DNA from: JBBRDU01 sp038203615
GTDB lineage: Bacteria > Verrucomicrobiota > Verrucomicrobiia > Chthoniobacterales > UBA10450
Reading direction: 5' to 3'
Length of the DNA stretch: 34,487 nt
Assembly: GCA_038203615.1 (NCBI GenBank)
Contig: JBBRDU010000027.1
Location: 1-34,487, forward strand
The notes below the pieces were generated by a model. It did no database searches, was not told the origin of the DNA, and saw only the letters and a list, made by a program, of their open reading frames with translations. Within the stretch, counting starts at the first letter, position 1; each line of letters opens with the position of its first letter. The position numbers and the translations under genes are program-made. Positions 16,146 to 23,853 of the stretch are shown here, one piece after another.

Positions 16146-17306
16146 GTGTTTGTAGATCGGATCAAAGTTTATGCCGAGGCCGGGAAAGGCGGGCGCGGTT
16201 GCGTCAGCTTTCGGCGCGAGAAATTTGTGCCAAAGGGGGGGCCGGATGGCGGCGATGGAGGTCGAGGCGGGGATATTATCCTGCGGGCGGACCTGCACAC
16301 GGACAATCTGACCGGTCTGTTTTACGAGCCGATTCTCAAGGGCAAGAGCGGCGGGCACGGAATGGGAAAGAAAATGCATGGCCGTTCCGCGCCGGATAAG
16401 ATTGTGAAAGTGCCGGTGGGGACGGTGGTTTACCGGGCGGGCGATGTGATCGCGGCGAACGCTGCGGAGAAAGTTTTGAGCGAGGAGCAAAGAAAACGGT
16501 CACCGGTCAACGTTCCACTCTCAACCTCCGATGATGAGGCCCCTCGATCGCCGCTCCCAGCACGGACGGATGCCTTGGAACCGATCGCAGACTTGACCGC
16601 TGATGGGCAGGAGTTCGTCGTGGCCGCGGGCGGGAAAGGAGGGAAGGGGAATGTTCACTTCAAAAGTTCGCGCAATCGCGCCCCGATCCAGTACACGGAA
16701 GGCGAGGATGGCGAGCAGGGACATTTCATGTTGGAGCTGCGCACGATTGCAGACGCGGGGCTGGTCGGTTACCCGAATGCCGGAAAATCGACTCTGCTCA
16801 CAAAAATCTCGGCGGCTCGCTCGAAAATCGCGCCTTATCCTTTTACCACGTTGCACCCGGTCATCGGCGTGGTGGATTTTTCCGGGTATCACCGCGCCAC
16901 GGTGGCCGACATTCCGGGGCTGATCGAAGGGGCGCATCGCGACATCGGGCTGGGGCACGACTTCCTTCGACACATTACACGCTGCCAGATTTTGATTTTT
17001 GTGGTCGACATCGCCGGGAGCGAAGCGCGTAATCCGATCGAGGACTTGCAGAGCTTGCGGCGCGAGATCGATTTGTATGATGCGCGACTTTCGCAGCGCG
17101 CCTGGTTTATCGTGGCGAACAAGATGGATCTCCCCGAGGCGAAAGAGAACCTGCAGGCAGTGCGCCGACGATTTGATTCCATCGAGGTGTTGCCGGTCTC
17201 AGCCGTCACCGGTGAGGGCATCGAAGAGCTGAAACAAAAGCTGGCGGCCTGGCTGAAAAAGGAAGAGGCCACCTCAGAGTTACGCGTTTTCCAGGCGTCA
17301 GAGTGA
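16146..17306 (+). CDS. obgE: Obg/CgtA GTPase with a ~46-residue insertion in the Obg domain
   Basis: The start is GTG 16146 (FVDRIKVYAEAGKGGRGC), which matches Obg N-termini; the open frame back to 15903 runs through a palindrome and is not coding. GGAGG lies directly upstream. The 386-residue product has the Gly-rich Obg domain (FRREKFVPKGGPDGGDGGRGG, GGKGGKGNVHFKSS) and a GTPase domain with G1 GYPNAGKST (~208-216), G3 DIPG, G4 NKMD and G5 SAVTGEG. Obg acts in 50S ribosome maturation and the stringent response. Between VGTVVYRAGDV and IADLTADGQ, normally a short turn, there are about 46 extra residues (~101-146), rich in charged residues and Pro/Ser. The frame is intact through the insertion. 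It lies upstream of the ATP synthase operon, separated by palindrome copy 5. Confidence 0.95.
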   Translation: MFVDRIKVYAEAGKGGRGCVSFRREKFVPKGGPDGGDGGRGGDIILRADLHTDNLTGLFYEPILKGKSGGHGMGKKMHGRSAPDKIVKVPVGTVVYRAGDVIAANAAEKVLSEEQRKRSPVNVPLSTSDDEAPRSPLPARTDALEPIADLTADGQEFVVAAGGKGGKGNVHFKSSRNRAPIQYTEGEDGEQGHFMLELRTIADAGLVGYPNAGKSTLLTKISAARSKIAPYPFTTLHPVIGVVDFSGYHRATVADIPGLIEGAHRDIGLGHDFLRHITRCQILIFVVDIAGSEARNPIEDLQSLRREIDLYDARLSQRAWFIVANKMDLPEAKENLQAVRRRFDSIEVLPVSAVTGEGIEELKQKLAAWLKKEEATSELRVFQASE

Positions 17307-17321
17307 CGGCGGGAATTCCGG

Positions 17322-17464
17322 CCGGTGGGGCGAGACTCCGGCGAGCCATCGCGTAAATTGTGGCATCGGCTTCCAGCCGGTGGTCCGGAAGTCATCGGCA
17401 AAATGCCGATGCCACCAATCCGGTTTTGTTCTTTCGTCGGCTCGACAGAGTCTCGCCCCACCGG
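17322..17464. repeat. Nested palindromic element (copy 5), upstream of atpB
   Basis: CCGGTGGGGCGAGACTC (17322-17338) is a perfect 17-base inverted repeat of GAGTCTCGCCCCACCGG (17448-17464), extended by CGAGCC/GGCTCG (17342-17347, 17439-17444). Inside, TGGCATCGGC (17361-17370) pairs with GCCGATGCCA (17405-17414). Two small alternative hairpins are GGCT-TCC-AGCC (17368-17378) and CATCGGCA-AA-ATGCCGATG near 17393-17411. It fills the gap after obg and lies about 225 bases before atpB. I see no gene in 17307-17689. Confidence 0.88.
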
Positions 17465-17689
17465 TTAGCTGTCCGTGCAGTACCTGCATCACCGTAAAAG
17501 CCTGACCGAATCGGGCGAAATACGCGTGGCTTCGCCTGGCTGGAAAATTTGCGGAAAGTCGCTTGTCAACGCTGCAAAACACGCTTTTGTATGCGCGACG
17601 CAAGCGCGCCCTGTGTGTCGCCCGCTTCGCTGGTTGGCGGCGGGCGCTGGAGAGAATTCGACCGCGCCATTGCGACGCTATTTGACCGA

Positions 17690-18622
17690 ATGAAGTCTTG
17701 TTTTGTTCCTCGTTTGTTGGTGGGGCTGCTGCCGCTGATCTGCGGCGCCGTTCTGGCGACCTCGGCTTGTGCCGCGGAACCGGCCGATCTTCCCACGACC
17801 GGGGAACACGAGGGCGTCCCCCTGAAGCCGGCGGAGATTTTTCACCTCGGAAAATTCAGAGCGACGAACTCGATGCTGGTGACCTGGATTGTGGCAGCGG
17901 GCATCATCATCTTTGCCCAGGCAGCGACGCGCAATATTAAGGACGTCCCGGACGGGAAACAAAACTTCTGGGAATGGATTGTGGAAAGTCTGCACGATTT
18001 TCTCGAGAGCATTATCGGTCCGGAACTGGTGCGGAAGACGTTCTGGTTTTTCGCTTCCCTTTTCATTTTCATATTATTCGTCAATTGGTTCGGCTTGATT
18101 CCCGGTGTCGGAACGATCGGGTGGGGGCATCATGATCCGACCACGGGCCTCTTTCACGTGGACCGCCCGCTGCTGCGCGGAGGCAACGCCGATTTGAACA
18201 TGACCTTCGCCATGGCGGCCGTATTTTTTGTGCTTTGGATTGTCTGGGCCCTGCAAGCGCAGGGACTGGGTGGCGTCATTCTGCACCTTTTCGGTCCCAA
18301 GGGGGAGAGCAAGGGTTTCATGAAACTGGTCATGATCGCCATCTTCTTTTTCGTCGGCCTGCTCGAGGTGGTTTCAATCCTGTTCCGGCCGGTCTCGCTC
18401 AGCTTCCGATTGTACGGGAACATTTATGCGGGCGAGAACATGCTGGAAGCGATGTCGAACATTGTTCCCGCTCTTTCCTGGCTGATCCCGATTCCCTTTT
18501 ACTTTATGGAGCTGCTCGTCGGCCTTGTGCAGGCTCTCGTCTTTATGCTTCTGACTGCAGTCTTCACCTTGTTGATCGCCCAGCATCATGAGAGTGGACA
18601 CGAAGGAGCAGCGCATCACTAA
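17690..18622 (+). CDS. atpB: F-type ATP synthase subunit a
   Basis: I start it at ATG 17690 (MKSCFVPRLLVGLLPLICG), giving 310 residues. An open frame from 17549 would add 47 non-family residues. An N-terminal signal-like hydrophobic segment ending in ATSACAAEP is followed by a soluble stretch, then five or more membrane helices. The essential Arg of the proton path is in SLSFRLYGNIYAGENMLEA (Arg near residue 240). The C-terminal helix FYFMELLVGLVQALVFMLLTAVF carries the Glu/Gln pair expected for the exit channel. With the c ring it conducts ions through Fo. It is first in an operon lacking a visible atpI; atpE follows after 69 bases. No convincing promoter or Shine-Dalgarno was found. Confidence 0.96.
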   Translation: MKSCFVPRLLVGLLPLICGAVLATSACAAEPADLPTTGEHEGVPLKPAEIFHLGKFRATNSMLVTWIVAAGIIIFAQAATRNIKDVPDGKQNFWEWIVESLHDFLESIIGPELVRKTFWFFASLFIFILFVNWFGLIPGVGTIGWGHHDPTTGLFHVDRPLLRGGNADLNMTFAMAAVFFVLWIVWALQAQGLGGVILHLFGPKGESKGFMKLVMIAIFFFVGLLEVVSILFRPVSLSFRLYGNIYAGENMLEAMSNIVPALSWLIPIPFYFMELLVGLVQALVFMLLTAVFTLLIAQHHESGHEGAAHH

Positions 18623-18691
18623 CGATTTTGGCGGTTATGGCCGTGGATCCCGCGGAGGCCGCCAGGCAAAACCAAAAGAAAGAAAACTAAT

Positions 18692-18904
18692 ATGATATTA
18701 CCATTACTGGCAGAAATCGGCGGAAGCATTCACGTGGGTCTGGCAGCTCTCGGCGCAGCGGTCGGCGTTGGTTTGATCGGCATGGGCGCGGCATCCGCGG
18801 TCGGCCGCAATCCCGGCGCGGCTACTCCGATTCTGGTGCAGGCGATTCTGGCTATTGCCTTTACGGAAGCCATCGTCTTCTACGCTCTGTTCCTGGTGAA
18901 GTAA
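18692..18904 (+). CDS. atpE: F-type ATP synthase subunit c
   Basis: This 70-residue hairpin proteolipid has helix 1 with the alternating glycines GAAVGVGLIGMGAAS, the polar loop RNPGA (39-43), and helix 2 with the ion-binding carboxylate Glu59 in AIAFTEAIVFYALF. The residue after the Glu is Ala rather than Ser/Thr and the Na+-site pattern is incomplete, which favours proton over sodium coupling (inference). It follows atpB by 69 bases and precedes atpF by 26. Only a weak purine stretch (AAAGAAAGAAAA) lies upstream of the ATG. Confidence 0.97.
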   Translation: MILPLLAEIGGSIHVGLAALGAAVGVGLIGMGAASAVGRNPGAATPILVQAILAIAFTEAIVFYALFLVK

Positions 18905-18930
18905 GCCTTCGCGCCTCCGCTCATTAACCG

Positions 18931-19488
18931 ATGAACCTCACGATCCTTGCTGCTACTGCTCCCGCGACGGGTGGTATCGTCGACATGGTCAAGGAGACGG
19001 CCGACACGTTCGGCTGGAATCTTGGATTATTCCTGTCGCAGGTGATCAGTTTTGTGGCGGTGGCACTGCTTCTCCGGCAGTTCGCTTACAAACCGATCCT
19101 CAAGGTCTTGCACGAGCGTCGTGATCGCATTGCGGAGGGATTGCGTAACGCCGACAAGATCAAGCAGCAGCTGGCGGAAGCGGAACAAAGGCACGCTGAG
19201 ATTTTGGCCGAGGCCAATGCCGAAGCCCAGCGCATGATTGACGAGGCGCGGGAAAGCGCCGGCCACGTGGCCGAACGTCGCGAGCAGGAAGCCATCGCCT
19301 CAGCCGAGCAAATCATGGCCAAGGCGCGGGAAGCGAGCGCCCTCGAACACGAGCGCACCATGTCCGAACTGAAACGTGAACTCGGTCGCCTTGTGGTGGA
19401 TACCACCGCCAAGGTAACCGGGAAGGTTCTGACTTCGGACGATCAACGGCGTCTCCAGGAAGAAGCGATGCGGCAAATGGCGTCATGA
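18931..19488 (+). CDS. atpF: F-type ATP synthase subunit b
   Basis: The 185-residue protein has one N-terminal membrane helix (about residues 32-52, FLSQVISFVAVALLLRQFAY) after a ~30-residue lead. It then has a long charged helix rich in Ala, Glu, Gln and Arg (QQLAEAEQRHAEILAEANAE) typical of the b-subunit stator coiled coil, which links Fo to the top of F1. RRDRIAEGLRNADK near the membrane is characteristic. Its stop overlaps the atpH start by four bases (ATGA), indicating translational coupling. Confidence 0.95.
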   Translation: MNLTILAATAPATGGIVDMVKETADTFGWNLGLFLSQVISFVAVALLLRQFAYKPILKVLHERRDRIAEGLRNADKIKQQLAEAEQRHAEILAEANAEAQRMIDEARESAGHVAERREQEAIASAEQIMAKAREASALEHERTMSELKRELGRLVVDTTAKVTGKVLTSDDQRRLQEEAMRQMAS

Positions 19489-19877
19489 AGGTGACCAAAG
19501 AGATTCGTCAGTTTTCGCGGCAGCTGATGCGCGCCAGCTTTACCGATGGTCAACTCGATCGCGGTAAAATCGGATCTCTGGTGGACTCTCTCATTTCCCG
19601 GAAACCGCGGCGTTACCTGGACGTCCTGGAAAATTACAAACGCCTGCTCCGTCTCGAGGTCGAGAAGCGCAGCGCCACCATTGAGAGTGCGAGCGAACTG
19701 GCGCCGGAAGCCAGCGCGAACATTCTCGAACACCTGAAACGAAAATACGGGCAGGACTTAACCGTCGAATTTGCCGTGAATCCGGAGCTGCTCGGGGGCA
19801 TGCGGATTCGCGTCGGGAGCGACGTTTGGGACGGAACGGTCCGAAACCGTTTGGAACGTCTGCAACGGCAACTTTAA
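19485..19877 (+). CDS. atpH: F-type ATP synthase subunit delta (short form)
   Basis: The 130-residue product keeps the conserved C-terminal delta region (ATIESASELAPEASANILEH, then VEFAVNPELLGGMRIRVGSD and VWDGTVRNRLERLQRQL). The N-terminal helical domain, which binds alpha-subunit N-termini, is short: a typical delta is about 175-185 residues. The N-terminus MKVTKEIRQFSRQLMRASF is plausible, and the overlap with atpF (ATGA at 19485-19488) fixes the start, so the shortness looks genuine. The subunit joins the F1 crown to the b stalk. atpA begins 17 bases after its stop. Confidence 0.92.
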   Translation: MKVTKEIRQFSRQLMRASFTDGQLDRGKIGSLVDSLISRKPRRYLDVLENYKRLLRLEVEKRSATIESASELAPEASANILEHLKRKYGQDLTVEFAVNPELLGGMRIRVGSDVWDGTVRNRLERLQRQL

Positions 19878-19894
19878 TTCATTAGATATCAGCC

Positions 19895-21427
19895 ATGAGC
19901 ACCATACTTGAAGAGATCGAAACGAAAATCGCGGGACTAAAAACCTCAACCACCCGGACGAATGTGGGCGTGGTCCGCGAAACCGGCGACGGCGTCGCGC
20001 GCATCGAAGGCCTGAGCGACGTCATGTTGAACGAGATGATCGAATTCCAGAACGGAGTTTTCGGCCTGGCGCTTAACCTCGAGGAAACGGAAGTCGGCGC
20101 CATTCTTTTGGGTGACAACACCCTCGTGAGCGAAGGCGACGAAGCCAAGACGACCGGCAAATTGCTGCAGGTTCCTGTCGGCAAGGCGTTGCTCGGACGC
20201 GTCGTGAATACGCTCGGTCAACCGCTCGATAACAAGGGACCGATCAAAACGGAAACTTTCTATCCGCTGGAGAAGATCGCTCCGGGTGTGATCAAACGCC
20301 GCCCCGTCAGCCAGCCCGTCCAAACCGGCATCATGGCCATCGACGCGATGATCCCGATCGGTCGCGGCCAGCGGGAATTGATCATTGGCGACCGCGCCAC
20401 CGGCAAGACGACCATTGCGATCGACACGATCATCAGCCAGGCGCGCCTGAATAAGGCGGGTGAAAAGATCGGCGCCAAGGATTTTCGTCCTCTCTATTGC
20501 ATCTACGTGGCCATCGGGCAGAAGAATTCCAACGTCGCGCGCGCCCTCGCCATTCTGGAAAAGGAAGGCGCCATGCCTTACACCACCATCATTTCGGCGC
20601 CCGCCTCCGATACGGCCACAAATCAATATCTGGCGCCGTTCGCGGGTGCGGCCATGGGCGAGTGGTTCATGGATCACAACATGGATGCGCTCATTATCTT
20701 TGATGATTTGTCGAAGCACGCCGTGGCTTATCGACAGGTCTCACTGGTTTTGAAACGTCCCTCCGGCCGCGAAGCTTATCCGGGTGACGTCTTCTATCTG
20801 CATTCGCGATTGCTCGAGCGTAGCGCCCGCGTGGCCGAGGAATTCGGCGGCGGATCGCTCACCGCCCTGCCCATTATTGAAACACAGGCGGGCGACGTGT
20901 CGGCTTATATTCCGACAAACGTCATCTCGATCACGGACGGTCAGATTTATCTCGAAACGGATTTGTTTTACCAAGGCGTGCGTCCGGCCATTTCCGTCGG
21001 TCTCTCCGTCAGCCGGGTCGGTTCGGCCGCGCAGATCAAGGCCATCAAGCAGGTCGCCGGAAAAGTGAAGCTCGACCTGGCCCAATTCCGCGAGCTGGCC
21101 GCCTTCGCGCAGTTCGGCTCGGACCTCGACGCTGCCACCAAGGCGCGCCTCGAGCGCGGCCAGCGCATTGTCGAGCTCTTCAAGCAGATCCAATACAATC
21201 CGATTCCCGTCGAGGAACAGGTCGCCGTCATGTGGGCCATGCAGAATGGCTACATCGATGCGGTTCCGGTAGAGCGCGTGAAAGAATTTCAAGTGAAACT
21301 GCAGGACTGGCTTTCCACTCGCAAAGAAATCCTGCTCAATTCGATCCGCGATAAAAAGGCGCTCGACGAAGACCTCGAGACCCAACTCCGCAGCGCGCTC
21401 GACGAGTTCAAGTCCGTCTGGAAATGA
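19895..21427 (+). CDS. atpA: F-type ATP synthase subunit alpha
   Basis: The 510-residue protein has the normal length for the family. The Walker A motif GDRATGKTT begins near residue 165, and the Walker B region is ALIIFDDLSKHAVAYRQ. The alpha-subunit signature PAISVGLSVSRVGSAAQ is near 363. The N-terminus (STILEEIETKIAGL) is the short helix that meets delta. Alpha carries the non-catalytic nucleotide sites in the alpha3beta3 head. It is followed by a 95-base gap holding palindrome copy 6 before atpG, the longest gap in the operon apart from the atpD-atpC interruption and longer than the atpB-atpE gap. Confidence 0.98.
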   Translation: MSTILEEIETKIAGLKTSTTRTNVGVVRETGDGVARIEGLSDVMLNEMIEFQNGVFGLALNLEETEVGAILLGDNTLVSEGDEAKTTGKLLQVPVGKALLGRVVNTLGQPLDNKGPIKTETFYPLEKIAPGVIKRRPVSQPVQTGIMAIDAMIPIGRGQRELIIGDRATGKTTIAIDTIISQARLNKAGEKIGAKDFRPLYCIYVAIGQKNSNVARALAILEKEGAMPYTTIISAPASDTATNQYLAPFAGAAMGEWFMDHNMDALIIFDDLSKHAVAYRQVSLVLKRPSGREAYPGDVFYLHSRLLERSARVAEEFGGGSLTALPIIETQAGDVSAYIPTNVISITDGQIYLETDLFYQGVRPAISVGLSVSRVGSAAQIKAIKQVAGKVKLDLAQFRELAAFAQFGSDLDAATKARLERGQRIVELFKQIQYNPIPVEEQVAVMWAMQNGYIDAVPVERVKEFQVKLQDWLSTRKEILLNSIRDKKALDEDLETQLRSALDEFKSVWK

Positions 21428-21464
21428 TTCTTTTCTTGCCGCCTAACGACAAAGCACAATCGAT

Positions 21465-21513
21465 GTGGCATTGGCATCTGGCCGATGAGACATGGGCTGG
21501 AAGCCCATGCCAC
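21465..21513. repeat. Nested palindromic element (copy 6), in the atpA-atpG gap
   Basis: GTGGCAT (21465-21471) pairs with ATGCCAC (21507-21513). Inside are CATC-TGGCC-GATG (about 21474-21486) and the perfect hairpin CATGGGCT-GGA-AGCCCATG (21491-21509), whose right arm overlaps the outer stem, so the two folds are mutually exclusive. The core GGCTGGAAGCC is the complement of GGCTTCCAGCC in copies 3 and 5. It ends nine bases before the atpG ATG. Confidence 0.8.
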
Positions 21514-21522
21514 TAACGACTC

Positions 21523-22398
21523 ATGGCAAACACGCAGGACATACGGCGCCGGATCAAATCGATCCGCAACACCGCGCAGATTACGAAGGCGATGCAGATG
21601 GTGGCCGCTTCCAAGATGCGCCGGGCGCAGCAATCCGCCCTGGCCGGCCGGTCCTATGCGGCCTTGATGAACAAGGTGCTCGTCTCCCTGCAACAGCGGA
21701 GCGATCCGAAATTGCATCCCCTGCTGCAGATTCGCGAAGTGAAAAAGGAATTGGTCATCGTCATCAGCACCGACAAGGGCTTAGCCGGCGCGCTTAATAC
21801 CAATTTGCTGCGGGAAGCGGCCCGCTTTGACACGGCCAGGACCGGCTACGTCGTTTCCGGCCGCAAAGCGCGGCAGTTTGTGGCCCGGACCAAACGGGAG
21901 ATGTTGGCCGACTTCGAATTGAAAGATGCGCCCGCCTTCATCGAGACGAAACCGATCGCTCAGTTTGCCACGGAGAAATTCTTGAGCGGCGAAGTGGATA
22001 AAGTCTCCGTGCTTTACACGCATTTCATCAACACGATCAACCAGCAGCCGCTCGTCCGCACCTTGCTGCCCATCAGCAGCTTCGATCTTCCGCAGGGGAC
22101 AGCGAGCGAGACCCCGGGCGAATCGGCCGATCCGATGATCGGTTACACCTTTGAACCGAATCCGGAAGACGTGCTCGATGTGATGTTGCCTTACTACATC
22201 CAGCACCAGGTTTACCAGATGATCCTCGACGCCCGCGCTTCCGAGCATAGTGCGCGCATGGTGGCCATGAAGAACGCCACGGATAACGCCAAGGAGTTCA
22301 TCAAGGATTTAACGCTCGAATACAACAAGATGCGCCAAGCCAGCATCACGACCGAGCTGCTCGAGATCGCCACCGCGCAAATGGCGCTGGGCAGCTAA
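21523..22398 (+). CDS. atpG: F-type ATP synthase subunit gamma
   Basis: The 291-residue protein starts at ATG 21523 (MANTQDIRRRIKSIRNTAQI), the usual N-terminal coiled-coil helix of gamma (QITKAMQMVAASKMRRAQQS). The C-terminal helix carries SEHSARMVAMKNATDNAKEF and NKMRQASITTELLEIATAQMAL, the family signature. Gamma is the rotating shaft in the F1 head. The central Rossmann-like domain (VIVISTDKGLAGALNTNLLR) is present. atpD begins 9 bases downstream. Confidence 0.97.
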   Translation: MANTQDIRRRIKSIRNTAQITKAMQMVAASKMRRAQQSALAGRSYAALMNKVLVSLQQRSDPKLHPLLQIREVKKELVIVISTDKGLAGALNTNLLREAARFDTARTGYVVSGRKARQFVARTKREMLADFELKDAPAFIETKPIAQFATEKFLSGEVDKVSVLYTHFINTINQQPLVRTLLPISSFDLPQGTASETPGESADPMIGYTFEPNPEDVLDVMLPYYIQHQVYQMILDARASEHSARMVAMKNATDNAKEFIKDLTLEYNKMRQASITTELLEIATAQMALGS

Positions 22399-22407
22399 TC
22401 CACACTT

Positions 22408-23817
22408 ATGAATAAAGGAAATATCGTTCAGGTCATCGGCCCCGTAGTCGACGTCGAATTCCCGCAGGAGCAAAGGCTCCCGAGAATTTACAACGCCCTT
22501 GAGATCGAATACGAGGTCGGTGGCAACGCGACCAAGCTGACCCTGGAAGTGCAACAGCACCTTGGCGAAAACTGGGTGCGCTCCATCGCCATGTCGTCCA
22601 CCGAAGGTTTGAAGCGCGGTATGAGCGTGACCGACACAGGCGGTCCCATCACCGTGCCGGTGGGAGAATGCGTGCTCGGTCGTTTGTTTAATGTCACCGG
22701 TGATCCAGTGGATAACCTCGGGCCGGTGCAGTTTACCAAGCGCTATCCGATTCACCGCAAGGCGCCGGAATTGACCGATCAGGACACACGCGCACAAATC
22801 CTCGAGACCGGCATCAAGGTGGTCGATCTGGTTTGCCCGTTCACCAAGGGTGGCAAAGTAGGCGCGTTCGGCGGCGCCGGCGTGGGCAAGACCGTTATTA
22901 TCCAGGAACTGATCAACAACGTGGCCATGAAGCATGGTGGCTTCTCCGTTTTTGCCGGGGTGGGGGAACGGTCGCGCGAAGGGAACGATCTCTACCGCGA
23001 AATGAGCGAGGCGGGGGTCATCAATCTGAAAGACATCAGCAAATCGAAGGTGGCGCTGGTCTACGGGCAGATGAACGAGCCTCCCGGCGCGCGTTTGCGC
23101 GTGGCGCTGTCTGCCTTGGCCATGACCGAGTATTTTCGGGATGAACGTAACCAGGACGTATTGTTGTTCATCGATAACATCTTCCGTTTCTCACAGGCTG
23201 GCTCGGAAGTGTCGGCCCTGCTCGGACGCACCCCGAGCGCGGTCGGTTATCAGCCGACTCTCGCCGCCGAAATGGGCGACCTCCAGGAACGCATCACTTC
23301 TACTAAGAAGGGGTCCATCACGTCGTTTCAGGCGGTCTACGTGCCGGCCGACGATTTGACCGATCCGGCCCCGGCCAACACCTTTGCTCACCTCGATTCC
23401 ACCATCGTGTTGGAGCGTTCCATTGCCGAGCTTGGAATCTATCCGGCGGTCGATCCGCTGGCTTCCACCTCCAAGGCGCTCGCCCCGGAAGTGGTCGGCG
23501 AGGAGCATTATAATGTCGCGCGCGGGGTGCAGCGCGTTCTGCAGCGCTATCGGGATTTGCAGGACATCATCGCCATTCTGGGCATGGACGAATTGAGCCC
23601 GGAAGACAAGCAGTCCGTGCTCCGTGCGCGCAAGATTCAGCGGTTCCTCAGCCAGCCTTTCCACGTGGCCGAGATCTTCACCGGCTCAAAGGGCCAGTAC
23701 GTGACCACCGCGGAAACCGTGCGCGGGTTCAAGGAAATCCTGGAAGGCAAGCACGACGATGTCCCCGAGAACAACTTCTATATGAAGGGCGGGATTGATC
23801 AGGTCAGCCAGGGCTGA
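22408..23817 (+). CDS. atpD: F-type ATP synthase subunit beta
   Basis: The 469-residue catalytic subunit starts NKGNIVQVIGPVVDVEFP. Walker A GGAGVGKT is at residues 155-162, the catalytic Glu is in GVGERSREGNDLY, Walker B is VLLFIDNIFRF, and the DELSEED-like loop reads MDELSPEDKQ. The protein is full length. Beta subunits hold the catalytic sites of ATP synthesis. The stop at 23815-23817 is followed after four bases by the left inverted repeat of the inserted four-helix-bundle element, which separates it from atpC. Confidence 0.98.
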   Translation: MNKGNIVQVIGPVVDVEFPQEQRLPRIYNALEIEYEVGGNATKLTLEVQQHLGENWVRSIAMSSTEGLKRGMSVTDTGGPITVPVGECVLGRLFNVTGDPVDNLGPVQFTKRYPIHRKAPELTDQDTRAQILETGIKVVDLVCPFTKGGKVGAFGGAGVGKTVIIQELINNVAMKHGGFSVFAGVGERSREGNDLYREMSEAGVINLKDISKSKVALVYGQMNEPPGARLRVALSALAMTEYFRDERNQDVLLFIDNIFRFSQAGSEVSALLGRTPSAVGYQPTLAAEMGDLQERITSTKKGSITSFQAVYVPADDLTDPAPANTFAHLDSTIVLERSIAELGIYPAVDPLASTSKALAPEVVGEEHYNVARGVQRVLQRYRDLQDIIAILGMDELSPEDKQSVLRARKIQRFLSQPFHVAEIFTGSKGQYVTTAETVRGFKEILEGKHDDVPENNFYMKGGIDQVSQG

Positions 23818-23821
23818 CGCA

Positions 23822-23853
23822 TTTTCGAATTTCGAATGTTGATTTTCAATCTA
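23822..23853 (+). repeat. Left terminal inverted repeat of the four-helix-bundle element
   Basis: This 32-base repeat begins TTTTCGAATTTCGAATG and ends TTTTCAATCTA. It is built of about four 7-8 base units related to TTTTCGA. Read on the minus strand, its inner edge TAG (23853-23851) is the stop codon of the enclosed gene. Confidence 0.75.

Noticed and set aside
17561..17590. TTGTCA...TTGTAT as an atpB promoter
   Set aside because: The -10 matches only three of six positions and the spacing is 18; chance matches of this quality are common.
17549..17689. 47-residue N-terminal extension of subunit a, with Cys-rich start
   Set aside because: No subunit a homologue has it; ATG 17690 begins a normal hydrophobic N-terminus.
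19946..20719. 257-codon minus-strand frame opposite atpA
   Set aside because: It is fully antisense to a conserved ATP synthase gene and has no similarity of its own.
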